Shown one piece after another: positions 9,096-18,635 of a stretch of 64,000 nucleotides of DNA. Source of the DNA: Parvularcula sp. LCG005 (GTDB lineage Bacteria > Pseudomonadota > Alphaproteobacteria > Caulobacterales > Parvularculaceae); contig NZ_CP136758.1 in assembly GCF_032930845.1 (NCBI RefSeq), positions 372,001 through 436,000 of the forward strand, written 5' to 3'. Made by a program: the position numbers and the translations under genes. Position 1 is the first letter of the stretch. Each line of letters starts with the position of its first letter. Under the pieces are notes generated by a model. The model had not been told where the DNA came from. It was given only the letters and a program-made list of their open reading frames with translations, and did not search any database.

Positions 9096-10571
9096 ATGTC
9101 GTCCACCACCCTGACCGACCCTGTTTCGCCGTCCGAGGTTTCGGGTCAGCGACCACTTTTCGTCGATATGGACGATACACTGCTTGAAGGAGACACTCTG
9201 TGGGAGAGCCTCGCCGTCATGGTCCGGCGCAACCCCAAGGGTCTGTTCGCGGTGGCCGCATCTTTGCCAAAGGGGCGGGTAGCGTTCAAACAGGCGGTGG
9301 CGCGCAATGTCGACGTCACGCTTGAAGACTTCAAGGTCAATGAGGGGGTGCTGTCCTTTATTCAGGAAGCAGGCGCCCACCGGCCGGTGATCCTGGCGAC
9401 CGCTGCACACGAACAGATCGCCCGGCGCATCGCTGACGACACAGGCGTCTTTCAGGACGTGATCGCGACGACCGACGGCAAGAATCTCAAATCCGGCAAC
9501 AAGCTCGTCGCTATCCAGGACTATCTCAAGGCCCATGAGATGGGGCCTGCTTTTGACTATATCGGTGATTGCGGGGCCGATCGTCCTATCTGGGCGGCCG
9601 CGGGGCGGGCCCATGTCTGTGCTGGCAGCGATGCGCAGGCCGCCGACATTGCGGGGATTGTTCCCGTCGAGAAATCCTTCCATCGCGAGGCGCCGAGCGC
9701 CCGTCATTTCATCAAGGCGATGCGTCCGCATCAGTGGGTCAAGAACTTCCTGATCTTCCTGCCGGTGATCCTTGCCCATGAGATCTTCAATTTTGACAAG
9801 GTCCTGCCCGCCATCGTGGCGTTCATCGCCTTCAGTCTGACCGCGTCTGCCACCTATATGTGGAATGACATTCTCGATATTCAGGCGGACCGCGCCCACG
9901 CCAAGAAGTGCAAGCGTCCGTTTGCGGCGTCGCTGATTCCCATTCCCCTGGGTGTGGCCTTCTCCCTCGCGCTGATCGCGTTTTCCTGCCTCATCACACT
10001 GATCTTCTGCCCACCGGCAACGGTACTGGTCATCTTGGGCTATATTGCGATTACGCTCAGTTATTCACTGGACCTGAAACGGCGACTGATGTTGGACGTC
10101 ATCGTCCTCGGCGTCCTTTACGGGTACCGCATCATGCTGGGCGGCGTCGCGACGGGAATCGCTGTCTCGTCATGGCTGATCGGCTTTTCCGTGTTCTTCT
10201 TTTTCGGTCTGGCGCTGGTCAAGCGGTATACGGAGATCGAGAAAAAGCCGCCGGGTGAAGACGGCCGGATCGCCGGGCGCGCCTATTATTCTTCGGACCG
10301 TGAAGTGGTTGGGGTGATCGGCATCGTTGCCAGTTTCATATCCGTCCTGGTCATGGCTCTCTATATCACATCGCCAACGGTTGCTGTCCTTTACAGCCGG
10401 CCGGAGCCACTGTGGACGGTGTGTCTTGTTCTGATCTACTGGATTTCGCGTGTCTGGATGCTGACCCATCGTGGACACATGCCCGATGACCCGATTGTCT
10501 TTGCGCTGAAAGACAAGGTCAGTATCATGTGCGGCATCGTCTGTGCCGTCGCCGTAGCGGCCGCTCTTTGA
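9096..10571 (+). CDS. HAD phosphatase - UbiA prenyltransferase fusion
   Basis: 491 residues, start preceded by CGGAG. The N-terminal 180 residues are a HAD-type phosphatase (DMDDTLLEGDTLW, then K-containing SGNKLVAIQ and YIGDCGADRPIW). From about residue 205 the protein is a multi-pass UbiA-family transferase with the metal/diphosphate motif NDILDIQADR and KCKRPFAAS. The UbiA part most resembles decaprenyl-phosphate phosphoribosyltransferases, which join phosphoribose from PRPP to a polyprenyl phosphate. The HAD part could then remove the 5'-phosphate. It heads a unit with an ArnT-like transferase and an SMR transporter. The substrate is inferred from family and context. Confidence 0.85.
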   Translation: MSSTTLTDPVSPSEVSGQRPLFVDMDDTLLEGDTLWESLAVMVRRNPKGLFAVAASLPKGRVAFKQAVARNVDVTLEDFKVNEGVLSFIQEAGAHRPVILATAAHEQIARRIADDTGVFQDVIATTDGKNLKSGNKLVAIQDYLKAHEMGPAFDYIGDCGADRPIWAAAGRAHVCAGSDAQAADIAGIVPVEKSFHREAPSARHFIKAMRPHQWVKNFLIFLPVILAHEIFNFDKVLPAIVAFIAFSLTASATYMWNDILDIQADRAHAKKCKRPFAASLIPIPLGVAFSLALIAFSCLITLIFCPPATVLVILGYIAITLSYSLDLKRRLMLDVIVLGVLYGYRIMLGGVATGIAVSSWLIGFSVFFFFGLALVKRYTEIEKKPPGEDGRIAGRAYYSSDREVVGVIGIVASFISVLVMALYITSPTVAVLYSRPEPLWTVCLVLIYWISRVWMLTHRGHMPDDPIVFALKDKVSIMCGIVCAVAVAAAL

Positions 10572-10597
10572 GCCGCGATCAAAGGGGAGTGCCTACC

Positions 10598-11896
10598 ATG
10601 CTGGCCAACGCCAAGGCATACTGGTCGAGTGCCAGCTTTTCACGGCGCCTTTACATCATTCTGGCGGTTGGCCTTGTCCTGCGTCTGATCTGGGCGGTCG
10701 TCATCCCGGCCTATCCGGTGTCGGATCAGGAGATCTACCTGAAGACGTCGACCAATCTCGCCTCGGTGGGGGTGTATGGTGTCGAGCCCGATGAACCGTT
10801 CAGTTACTGGCCTGTCGGTGCATCCATCTTCTATTCGATCGCCTACAAGATCTTCGGGATCAACATGTTCGCCGTGAAGCTGGTGAATCTGATCGCCGGT
10901 GGCGGCCTGATCTATACGACGGCGCTTCTGGCTCGCCGGTGGTTCGGTGACATGATCGGCATCTGGTCCGCCATCGCCGTCGCCCTGTGGCCAAGTCTCA
11001 TCATGTATGTGTCCCTGATGGCCAGCGAGGTGCTGTTCGCGCTGTTCGTGAACCTGTTCCTCATCGCGTGGCAGCCGGGCCATCGCCAATGGTATGTGAA
11101 AGCGGCCATTGCCGGGCTCTGTGTTGCTGCGGCGATCCTGATCCGCCCCATTGCGCTGCTCATCCCGTTCGTGATGGTCGGGCTCGACTGGATCCATGCC
11201 CGTCGGCTGTCAGTCAAACCTGTGGCAGTGCTGGGGGTGGTCGTCGTCGTTGCGGCGATACTGATCACGCCATGGAGCATTCGAAATACCAATCTGCACG
11301 GGACATTTGTCCTCGTGTCCACCAATGGATCGCCCAATCTCTGGATGGGTAATCATGAGGGGGCGAAGGGCTATTACGTTCCGTTGCCGGACTACGTCGA
11401 AGGTATGAGCGAGGTCGAGCGCGCCGAGGTTCTCGGTGACGAGGCCAAGGAATACATTCTGTCCCACCCAATGTGGATGGTTCGTATGACCGCCTGGCGG
11501 ATCGCCCATACCCATTCTTGGGAGACGATTGCCGTGGTCTGGAACGAGCGCGGGATCAGGGAGAGGCTTGGCGGCCCGGCTGTGCCGGTACTGAAGGCCA
11601 TCACCTATGGCAGCTGGCTCGTGTTCCTCGGCTTTGGTCTTGGCGGCGTCGTGATCATCGTCATGCGGTCACTGCGTGAGGCGACCTTCTGGCGCTTCTT
11701 CGCGGTCCTGGCGAGCCCGCCGCTGGTCTTCTGGGCGTATTACGCATTGTTGCATGGCATCATCGTATCGGCGGATCGCTATCATTTCCCGCAAATCCCT
11801 TTCATCGCCATGCTCGCTGTCTTCGCCGCAGAACGGGTACAGGCAAAATGGCTTGAACGTCGGCGCAGTGCCGTCCCTGCCGGAGATCTAACATGA
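10598..11896 (+). CDS. ArnT/PMT-like GT-C glycosyltransferase
   Basis: 432 residues from the ATG at 10598, with GGGGAG upstream and 26 bases after the UbiA gene. Around ten hydrophobic segments and the first-loop acidic motif AYPVSDQEIYL match GT-C enzymes that take a sugar from polyprenyl phosphate and transfer it in the periplasm (ArnT, PMT and related families). WPVGASIFYSIAYKIFG and the long loop NLWMGNHEGAKGYYVP are also typical. The acceptor (lipid A, glycan or protein) cannot be told. Its stop overlaps the next start by ATGA. Confidence 0.85.
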   Translation: MLANAKAYWSSASFSRRLYIILAVGLVLRLIWAVVIPAYPVSDQEIYLKTSTNLASVGVYGVEPDEPFSYWPVGASIFYSIAYKIFGINMFAVKLVNLIAGGGLIYTTALLARRWFGDMIGIWSAIAVALWPSLIMYVSLMASEVLFALFVNLFLIAWQPGHRQWYVKAAIAGLCVAAAILIRPIALLIPFVMVGLDWIHARRLSVKPVAVLGVVVVVAAILITPWSIRNTNLHGTFVLVSTNGSPNLWMGNHEGAKGYYVPLPDYVEGMSEVERAEVLGDEAKEYILSHPMWMVRMTAWRIAHTHSWETIAVVWNERGIRERLGGPAVPVLKAITYGSWLVFLGFGLGGVVIIVMRSLREATFWRFFAVLASPPLVFWAYYALLHGIIVSADRYHFPQIPFIAMLAVFAAERVQAKWLERRRSAVPAGDLT

Positions 11897-12255
11897 ACGC
11901 CTGGATCCTTGTCGGCATTGCCGTCATCGCGAATATCTCAACCAATGTCAGTCTGAAGAAGTTCGCCGCCTCGCTGCCCGACAGGGCGGCAGGCGAGAGC
12001 ATGCTGCCAGCGCTCCTGTCGCCATGGCTGTGGATCGGTGGGCTTTGCGGCATGATCCTGCTCGGCAGCTATATGCTTGCCATCCGCACGCTTGATCTGT
12101 CGGTGTCCTATGCCGTGGTGACGTCAGCCGCGCTGGTGGGCATCACTTTGGCATCCATGCTGTTCCTCGACGAAGCGCTGACCTTCGTGAAGGTCGTCGG
12201 CGTTGCCCTCGTGATTGTCGGTATATTGATGATCACCCGCACCAACGGTGCCTGA
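11893..12255 (+). CDS. SMR/EamA-type four-helix transporter
   Basis: 120 residues with four hydrophobic helices and the conserved third-to-fourth region SYAVVTSAALVGITLAS, LFLDEALTFVKVVGVALVIVGI. It has the size of EmrE/ArnE/ArnF-type small transporters. The first helix lacks the EmrE glutamate (IANISTNVSLKK), which argues against a drug pump. The ATGA overlap with the ArnT-like gene suggests an ArnE/ArnF-like role, flipping a polyprenyl-phosphate-linked sugar across the inner membrane; this is inferred from context. Confidence 0.8.
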   Translation: MNAWILVGIAVIANISTNVSLKKFAASLPDRAAGESMLPALLSPWLWIGGLCGMILLGSYMLAIRTLDLSVSYAVVTSAALVGITLASMLFLDEALTFVKVVGVALVIVGILMITRTNGA

Positions 12256-12541
12256 TAGAACGGTCTTTCTCCGTGTGACGCCCGGTGCTTCGCGTAATGC
12301 CGTCGGCGGCGTCTGGATCGAACCTGGTGGCCAGCGGCGGCTCGTCGTGCGCGTGACAACGGCCCCTGAGAAGGGAAAGGCCAATGACGCGGTCATCAAG
12401 ATTCTCGCGAGGTATCTTGGCGTTTCCAAGTCGTCACTGACGATTGAAGCCGGTGAGACCGATCGGAACAAGCGGCTCCGTATGACGGGTCTCTCTGATG
12501 ATGCCGTCGCGCGCCTCAACGCCGCAATGTCCGACGAATAA
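12248..12541 (+). CDS. DUF167 / YggU family protein
   Basis: 97 residues from a GTG overlapping the transporter end by eight bases. The family core is plain: VRVTTAPEKGKANDAVIKILARYLGVSKSSLTIEAGETDRNKRLRM, read here as separate short blocks of the DUF167 (YggU) fold. The function is unknown across bacteria. It is usually a housekeeping gene next to YggT-like or other small genes, so its link to the glycosylation operon is probably only transcriptional. Confidence 0.9.
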   Translation: MPDRTVFLRVTPGASRNAVGGVWIEPGGQRRLVVRVTTAPEKGKANDAVIKILARYLGVSKSSLTIEAGETDRNKRLRMTGLSDDAVARLNAAMSDE

Positions 12542-12542
12542 T

Positions 12543-12566
12543 AAAAGCACGCCGTTCACGGCGTAC
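12543..12566 (-). terminator. Rho-independent terminator of nhaC-like gene
   Basis: Stem ACGCCGT/ACGGCGT at 12549-12564, followed on the minus strand by TTTTAT. It lies between convergent genes and best fits the minus-strand antiporter gene. Confidence 0.75.
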
Positions 12567-12592
12567 CCCACCAATGTTGATCAGTGGACCGC

Positions 12593-13951
12593 TCAGCCGG
12601 CGGTCAGTCCGCCAGCGACCAGATAGAGAATGACGGCAAGCGCGGCCGCGGTCAGGGCGTAGGGCAGCTGGGTGCGGACGTGATCAAGAAGGTCTGTGCC
12701 GGCCGCGACACTCGCAATCACCGTTGTGTCAGAGATCGGCGAGCAGTGATCGCCAAAGACGCCGCCCCCGAGGACGGCTCCCAGAGCGAGGGAGGGAGGA
12801 ATGCCCAAAGCCTGGGCGAGCGGCATCGCGATTGGCACGAGGATACCGTATGTGCCCCAGCTGGTGCCAGTCATGAAGCTCATCGCCGCCCCTGCCAGAA
12901 ACAGGATGGCCGGAACAGTAAAAGGCGGCAGGTTGCCGGTCGCCAGATCCGCCACGTAAGTGCCGGTCCCCAACTCCCGCACACTGGCGCCCAAAGCGAT
13001 CGATAACAGCAGTACCGTGACCAGCGGGACCATCTCGCCAATACCGTCAAAAGCCTTCTGCTGCAGCTCCTGTGCGGAATAGACCCGGTCAAACAGCAAC
13101 AGGACACCGGCGACGACGATGGCCAGAATGATCGCCCAGAGGATGGACTGGGAGCCCGATCCTTCGAGAATATTGCCGTTGCCTGTCCACACCATGAAGG
13201 CCAGTGCGCCGCCGACAAGCACGATTAGCGGCAGGCCCATATAGATGGCCTTGGTCGCTTCTGTCATGGAATCGTCCGTGCTCGACGAGACCTTGTGATC
13301 AGCAGTTTTCATGGGGCCGAAGACCCGGCCGCTGAAGGCGGTGAGGTACACGATCAGCAGGGTAATGAGGGCATAGAAATTCCAGGCCACCGATCCTGCG
13401 ACCACGCCGACAGGTTCGGAAAAACCATAGGGCTCGATCAGGCCAAGGGCGTAGGCGCCCCAGGCGTTGATCAGGAAAATCACGCTGATCGGGGCGCTGG
13501 TCGAGTCGATAATATAGGCGAGGCGCTCGCGTGACAGCCCGTGGGCATCATAGAGAGGGCGCCCCAATATGCCCGCGCTGAGCAGGCTGACATTCGTCTC
13601 CACGAAGACCGCTGAGCCGGTTGCGGCGACGGCCAGTTCGGCGCGTCGCGGCGTCTTGGCAAAACCGCGCCGGATCAGGCTGCGCGCCATGGCGGCCACA
13701 CCGCCCGAATCCCGCATGAAGGCGATCAGGGCACCGATCAAAAGACAGAAGAGGAGGATACGGGCATTCCCGCCATCGGTGAGGACCGCCACGTTCCTGT
13801 CGATCGCCTGCAGCAAACCGGTGCCGGGGTTGAAACTGGCCAGAAGCGTCTCGGAGATGACCAGCGCCAGGATGAGCGCCGCATAAACGTTTCGCGTCAG
13901 CACGGCGATCAGGATGGCGGTAATGGGCGGCAGAAGGGTCAGGGCATCCAT
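12593..13951 (-). CDS. NhaC-family Na+/H+ antiporter
   Basis: 452 residues with about eleven to twelve membrane segments. The NhaC-family signature GGGVFGDHCSPISDTT near the C-terminus is intact, as are GSAVFVETNVSLLSAGILGRP and FMTGTSWGTYGILVPIA. Members exchange Na+ for H+ or move organic anions such as malate or amino acids, so the exact substrate is uncertain. It lies 66 bases downstream of a DUF3857 gene on the same strand and may share its transcript. A Na+-linked role fits a marine organism. Confidence 0.88.
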   Translation of the reverse strand: MDALTLLPPITAILIAVLTRNVYAALILALVISETLLASFNPGTGLLQAIDRNVAVLTDGGNARILLFCLLIGALIAFMRDSGGVAAMARSLIRRGFAKTPRRAELAVAATGSAVFVETNVSLLSAGILGRPLYDAHGLSRERLAYIIDSTSAPISVIFLINAWGAYALGLIEPYGFSEPVGVVAGSVAWNFYALITLLIVYLTAFSGRVFGPMKTADHKVSSSTDDSMTEATKAIYMGLPLIVLVGGALAFMVWTGNGNILEGSGSQSILWAIILAIVVAGVLLLFDRVYSAQELQQKAFDGIGEMVPLVTVLLLSIALGASVRELGTGTYVADLATGNLPPFTVPAILFLAGAAMSFMTGTSWGTYGILVPIAMPLAQALGIPPSLALGAVLGGGVFGDHCSPISDTTVIASVAAGTDLLDHVRTQLPYALTAAALAVILYLVAGGLTAG

Positions 13952-14017
13952 GGCGGTCTCGTGTCCGGCGAAAGGCGCACTGTGGCCGATTTGCTGCCCT
14001 ACCGCCAGCGGCGGTGA

Positions 14018-16036
14018 TCAAAGCCCGCCGAGTTCGATCATCAGGCCCTTACCCGTTGTCGACTGATCGGCCGTGCGCGCGGCAGACGGCAAGGCCTCTC
14101 GCAAATCAAGACGGAAGGTAAGGCTGGTCGTGAAGCGGTCATAGAGATCTGCCACGGCCGCCATATCCTGCGCTTCAATCCGGTTGTCGGTCATTTCGAG
14201 GCGATAATCGAAAATCGTACGGCCGCCGTCATGGCTGACCCTCCGCTGCGCGTGGAGCGGACCGGCAATCGTTGATTGAGTAGAAGAGGGCTGATCGTTC
14301 AGATCAAGGCCATCGACAATGATCCGGTGCTGACCGAAAAAGGCGCGGTCAGTCTGCAGGGCGACTGGTCGCTCCGCCTCATTCAGTGTCGCAAAGCGAT
14401 AACGGGCACCATCAGCATCGAACGGGAAATGTCGGAGCAGCGTCGGTGTCAGTGCCTGCGGCGGGATCGTATAGACTTCCTCGATCGTCAGTTCGTTCCG
14501 TGCACGATCATCCTCGACCCGGACGGCATCAATGCCTTCAAGGCCGGGATAGATGGCCTGATAGTACTCTCGATATTCGCGGGCGAGATCATCCTTTTTC
14601 ATGGCGGCCAGTTGACGACGGAAGTGATTGGCCTCTGCGCCGCGCCGAACCGTCCTGATGCTGAGCTGAAGCCCGTCATCAAGCGCCGCTGAGAAATCGT
14701 ATCGCTCCGTCACATCGGTGAGGGGCAGAGGGGGGCGGGCGGGGGCCATGGCCTCAAGCGTCGCGCCAGCGCGCAGGGGCAGGGCATAGCCGAAATCGGC
14801 ACGGTCGACGTTGGGGAAGCTGCCGCCCTGCAGCATTTCGGTCGCGTCCACATAGACGGTATCATCGCCATGCGAGATCCTGACAACGGCATGATCAAAG
14901 GCGAAGGGTGACGGCGCACGCATGATCAGGCCAGCGCCCTCATCCACATCCGTGAGCGCCACAACGGCCTCAACGCCCAGAGCCTTCAGTATACTGACCA
15001 GAAGCAGAGATTTATCCTTGCAGTCGCCATAGCCCGATTTCAGGGTTTCTGCCGGACGGCGGGGCATGTGGGCGCCCATGCCGACGGAATTGCTGAAATA
15101 GGTAATATCGTCCTGCACAAAGCGTGTTGCCCAGTCGATTCGCTCGGTGACGGGCAGCGCGCGATTCGCCGCCAGCTTCTGCTCCATGTCAGGCGTAAAG
15201 CGCAGGTCAGCGGCATAAAGATCCGCGCCCCATCGCGCTACATCCTGCCAGGCGGTGATGGTGGAAACGGACACGCCCGCGTAATAGGGTGCGTCGGCAG
15301 GAATATCATCATAATACGGAACAGCCGGAATGTCTTGGCGCTCCCAGCTATAAATTGTCGCGTCGGCGGCTTTGGTGACAAGCGCTTCTTCTGCATCGCC
15401 GCGACCGACAATACGCAGGGGGTTGTCACTCCGATTGATGATCCGGGTGCGGTCATGCTCGCTGGTGACCGCCCATTCGGTGTTGAAGTCGTAGGAAAAA
15501 TGGCCGGGCCAGTTTGGCGTGGTCACATCCCATGTGGCTGACCAGTCAAGCACGTCACCGGGCTGCAGGTCAGGAACTGTCGCCTGCACCGTGATGAAGC
15601 CGGTGATGACGCCTGCTGCGCGACGAGGTTCATCCTGAACGCGGGTTATGTCCAGATCGGATGTTACATCAATGGACTGGCCATTGCGCCAGATATTGAC
15701 CTCATTGATGGCAAGATGTTCCTTTGACGGATCAAACGTCAGTGTCACCTGCGGGCCGCTACGGGCACTCACCATCGTGTCATAGGCGGTGGCATGACGT
15801 CGATAGAGGCTGTAGCCGTCGTTCCGCACGTCAACCTGGGTGTCGTACAGCACTGTCCGCTGACCACTGGGTGTGGCCGCTGTTGGCACTGTTGCTGTTG
15901 CCAGACCATGCTCGAGAGACGCCTCGACGACCCAGTCAGGCGCTGCCGAAATAGTGATCGTGTCTGCGTCCGATAGGCCGCTTGCAGGCGCGGCGGCGAG
16001 GAGGAGCCAGCTGGCGGACAGAAGAGGCAGAGCCAT
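14018..16036 (-). CDS. DUF3857 / transglutaminase-like exported protein
   Basis: 672 residues with an N-terminal signal peptide (hydrophobic LLSASWLLLAAAPASG). Residues about 45-230 match DUF3857, and residues about 270-370 are a transglutaminase-like papain fold with catalytic Cys in SGYGDCKDKSLLL, His in FDHAVVRI and Asp in YVDATE. The C-terminal third is beta-rich, as in DUF3858-type tails. Such proteins are periplasmic or outer-membrane associated; their reactions are not established. It is followed by the NhaC-type gene. Upstream it diverges from kbl. Confidence 0.88.
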   Translation of the reverse strand: MALPLLSASWLLLAAAPASGLSDADTITISAAPDWVVEASLEHGLATATVPTAATPSGQRTVLYDTQVDVRNDGYSLYRRHATAYDTMVSARSGPQVTLTFDPSKEHLAINEVNIWRNGQSIDVTSDLDITRVQDEPRRAAGVITGFITVQATVPDLQPGDVLDWSATWDVTTPNWPGHFSYDFNTEWAVTSEHDRTRIINRSDNPLRIVGRGDAEEALVTKAADATIYSWERQDIPAVPYYDDIPADAPYYAGVSVSTITAWQDVARWGADLYAADLRFTPDMEQKLAANRALPVTERIDWATRFVQDDITYFSNSVGMGAHMPRRPAETLKSGYGDCKDKSLLLVSILKALGVEAVVALTDVDEGAGLIMRAPSPFAFDHAVVRISHGDDTVYVDATEMLQGGSFPNVDRADFGYALPLRAGATLEAMAPARPPLPLTDVTERYDFSAALDDGLQLSIRTVRRGAEANHFRRQLAAMKKDDLAREYREYYQAIYPGLEGIDAVRVEDDRARNELTIEEVYTIPPQALTPTLLRHFPFDADGARYRFATLNEAERPVALQTDRAFFGQHRIIVDGLDLNDQPSSTQSTIAGPLHAQRRVSHDGGRTIFDYRLEMTDNRIEAQDMAAVADLYDRFTTSLTFRLDLREALPSAARTADQSTTGKGLMIELGGL

Positions 16037-16341
16037 GACACATTAACTTTTCTGGTGGCGTTCGACCCTTCTGTCAGAGCAAGTCTGGGACCACTCCGAG
16101 GCGCGGAACCGGTCCAAGGGGGCGTTAACCTTAGAATTCTGCGGAACTCTCATTCCATATAGACAGGATCGCGCGGTTCGGCCGCTGTGTTAACACTTTT
16201 ATCGCGTCTGAGATCGCTTCCTTCCGCGCTCCCTCGAGGGTCGTTCTGAAGTGAAATTTGCCGCTTCGGGCGGCGCGCTGTTAACCGACTTGCCGCGTAG
16301 GGGCGTTCGGACCATTGTCCCGGCAACAACAAGGAGATGTC
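16037..16341. other. Divergent intergenic region (305 bases)
   Basis: This stretch separates the divergent DUF3857 and kbl genes and should hold both promoters. Three GTTAAC hexamers occur (near 16126, 16190 and 16280), but none forms a clean TTAA-N7-TTAA CtrA site. AAGGAG at 16331-16336 is the kbl ribosome-binding site. I see no gene, riboswitch or clear hairpin. Confidence 0.6.
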
Positions 16342-17535
16342 ATGTCGGACGCATTTTACGCTCAGGTCGATGAAACGCTGGAAGAGATCCGGTCCGCGGG
16401 CCTGTTCAAGACCGAACGGCTGATGCAGTCCGAACAGGCCGCCACGATCACGGTGGGCGGCCGGTCCGTTCTGAACTTCTGCGCCAACAATTATCTCGGC
16501 CTCGCCAATCATCCGGCACTGGCCGAGGCCGCCAGGGCGACCATGGACGATTATGGGTTCGGCCTTGCCTCGGTTCGGTTTATCTGCGGGACACAGGACA
16601 TTCATCGCCAGCTTGAGCAACGCATCGCATCCTGGCTTGGCTATGACGATGCCATCACTTTTGCCGCCTGCTTTGATGCCAATGGCGGAGTTTTTGAGCC
16701 CCTGCTGACCGCCGATGATGCCATCATTTCCGATGCCCTGAACCATGCATCTATCATTGACGGGGTTCGTCTGTGTAAGGCCAAACGGTATCGCTACGAC
16801 AATAACGACATGGCGGCCCTCGAAGAACAGCTGAAACAGGCAGACGCCGATGGCGCGCGCACCAAGCTGGTGGTTACAGACGGCGTGTTTTCGATGGACG
16901 GAATCATCTGCAATCTGGACAAGCTGTGCGAGGTCGCCAAACGTTATGACGCGCTTGTCATGGTGGACGACTGTCATTCGACGGGCTTCCTCGGGGAGAC
17001 GGGGAAAGGCACAGCCGAATTTCACGGCGTGCAGGACAAGGTGGATATCCTGACCGGAACGCTCGGCAAGGCCCTTGGGGGCGGCATGGGCGGTTTTATA
17101 TGTGCACGGCAGAACGTTGTTGACCTGCTGCGCCAGCGGGCGCGGCCCTATCTCTTCTCCAACGCTTTGACGCCGGCTCTGGTCGGCGCCAGCCTGAAAG
17201 CCATCGATCTCGTCGAAGAGGGTGATGACCTGCGCGCTCAGCTCTTCGCGAACACAAGACGGTTCCGCGCCAAGATGACCGAAGCCGGTTTTGACCTCTT
17301 GCCCGGGGAACATCCCATCATCCCGGTCATGCTCTACGATGCGCCTAAGGCGCAGGAGATGGCCAGTCGGCTGATGGAGGAGGGGGTCTATGTGACCGGC
17401 TTCTTCTACCCGGTGGTACCAAAGGGACGGGCGCGGATCCGCACCCAGATGTCAGCCGGCCACAGCGAAGCGCAGGTGGATGAAGCGATCGCCGCCTTCA
17501 TCAGGGTCGGCAAGGCGATGGGCGTCATTGGATAA
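16342..17535 (+). CDS. kbl: 2-amino-3-ketobutyrate CoA ligase
   Basis: 397 residues, matching the E. coli enzyme's size, from the ATG at 16342 with AAGGAG upstream. It is an alpha-oxoamine synthase family PLP enzyme that cleaves 2-amino-3-ketobutyrate with CoA to glycine and acetyl-CoA. [23 protein letters not shown] and the PLP-lysine motif [14 protein letters not shown] are present. The threonine dehydrogenase gene follows, so the pair forms the Tdh-Kbl threonine degradation pathway, which supports kbl over the related hemA or bioF. Confidence 0.96.
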   Translation: MSDAFYAQVDETLEEIRSAGLFKTERLMQSEQAATITVGGRSVLNFCANNYLGLANHPALAEAARATMDDYGFGLASVRFICGTQDIHRQLEQRIASWLGYDDAITFAACFDANGGVFEPLLTADDAIISDALNHASIIDGVRLCKAKRYRYDNNDMAALEEQLKQADADGARTKLVVTDGVFSMDGIICNLDKLCEVAKRYDALVMVDDCHSTGFLGETGKGTAEFHGVQDKVDILTGTLGKALGGGMGGFICARQNVVDLLRQRARPYLFSNALTPALVGASLKAIDLVEEGDDLRAQLFANTRRFRAKMTEAGFDLLPGEHPIIPVMLYDAPKAQEMASRLMEEGVYVTGFFYPVVPKGRARIRTQMSAGHSEAQVDEAIAAFIRVGKAMGVIG

Positions 17536-17606
17536 CCCTTGACCGGGCATGGGCGCAATTGCATGCGCCTCTATCTAGTCTCATATGGAACCAAACGGAG
17601 AACGTC

Positions 17607-18635
17607 ATGAAGGCACTGGTCAAAGCGCATCGCGAGGAAGGCATCTGGCTGGAAGACGTGGCCATGCCGCAGATCGGGCCGAACGATGTCCTGATCAAGG
17701 TTCGCCGCACGGCCATCTGCGGGACGGACATCCACATCTACAATTGGGATGAGTGGGCACAAGCCACGATCCCGGTGCCGATGACGGTCGGCCATGAATT
17801 CATGGGCGAGATTGTCGAACTGGGCGCAGAGGTGGCCGGTTACAACGTGGGTGACCGGGTTTCGGCGGAAGGTCACATTACCTGTGGCCATTGCCGAAAC
17901 TGCCGCGCAGGTAAACGCCATTTGTGCCGCAACACCGTCGGGATTGGCGTGAGCCGTACGGGCTGTTTCGCAGAATACATTTCTGTGCCAGCTTTCAATC
18001 TCTACAAATTGCCGGAAGCGGTGAGTGACGATCTGGGCGCTATTCTCGACCCGTTTGGCAACGCTGTTCACACTGCGCTGACTTTCGATCTGGTGGGAGA
18101 GGATGTTCTCATCACTGGCGCTGGCCCCATCGGGGCAATGGCCGCCGGTGTCGCCCATTTTGTGGGGGCACGGAACATTGTCATCACTGACATCAACCCG
18201 CATCGGCTTGAGCTTGCCAAAACCATGGGCGCGACCCGTACCGTCAACGTGGCAGAGGAAAAGCTGCACGATGTGATGGCAGAGCTTGGCATGACCGAAG
18301 GGTTTGATGTTGGGCTTGAGATGTCCGGCGCCCCGGCGGGCTTTGCCAGCATGATCGACACCATGAACCATGGCGGCAAGATTGCGCTGCTGGGCATCCT
18401 GCCCGACGGTGCTGGCATTGACTGGTCCAAAGTGATTTTCAAGGGGCTGGAAATGCACGGCATCTATGGCCGACGCATGTTTGAAACTTGGTACAAGATG
18501 GGCGCGTTGCTGCAGTCGGGGCTAAAGCTTGACCCCATCATCACGCACCGTCTGCCTGCGGATCGTTTCCAGGAAGGCTTTGACGCGATGCGCTCCGGGC
18601 GGTCGGGCAAAGTGGTTCTGGACTGGACTGCCTAG
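17607..18635 (+). CDS. tdh: L-threonine 3-dehydrogenase
   Basis: 342 residues from the ATG at 17607, with ACGGAG upstream; an earlier in-frame ATG at 17559 lacks this site. It is a zinc-dependent medium-chain dehydrogenase: catalytic-zinc motifs [13 protein letters not shown] and [12 protein letters not shown], structural-zinc [15 protein letters not shown], and NAD-binding [13 protein letters not shown]. It oxidises threonine to 2-amino-3-ketobutyrate for Kbl. Its stop codon interlocks with that of the convergent carbonic anhydrase-like gene (CTAG). Confidence 0.97.
   Translation: MKALVKAHREEGIWLEDVAMPQIGPNDVLIKVRRTAICGTDIHIYNWDEWAQATIPVPMTVGHEFMGEIVELGAEVAGYNVGDRVSAEGHITCGHCRNCRAGKRHLCRNTVGIGVSRTGCFAEYISVPAFNLYKLPEAVSDDLGAILDPFGNAVHTALTFDLVGEDVLITGAGPIGAMAAGVAHFVGARNIVITDINPHRLELAKTMGATRTVNVAEEKLHDVMAELGMTEGFDVGLEMSGAPAGFASMIDTMNHGGKIALLGILPDGAGIDWSKVIFKGLEMHGIYGRRMFETWYKMGALLQSGLKLDPIITHRLPADRFQEGFDAMRSGRSGKVVLDWTA

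Noticed and set aside
16150-17313. Long minus-strand open frame (387 codons) opposite kbl
   Set aside because: It mirrors the kbl reading frame, has no family motif, and kbl on the plus strand is unmistakable.
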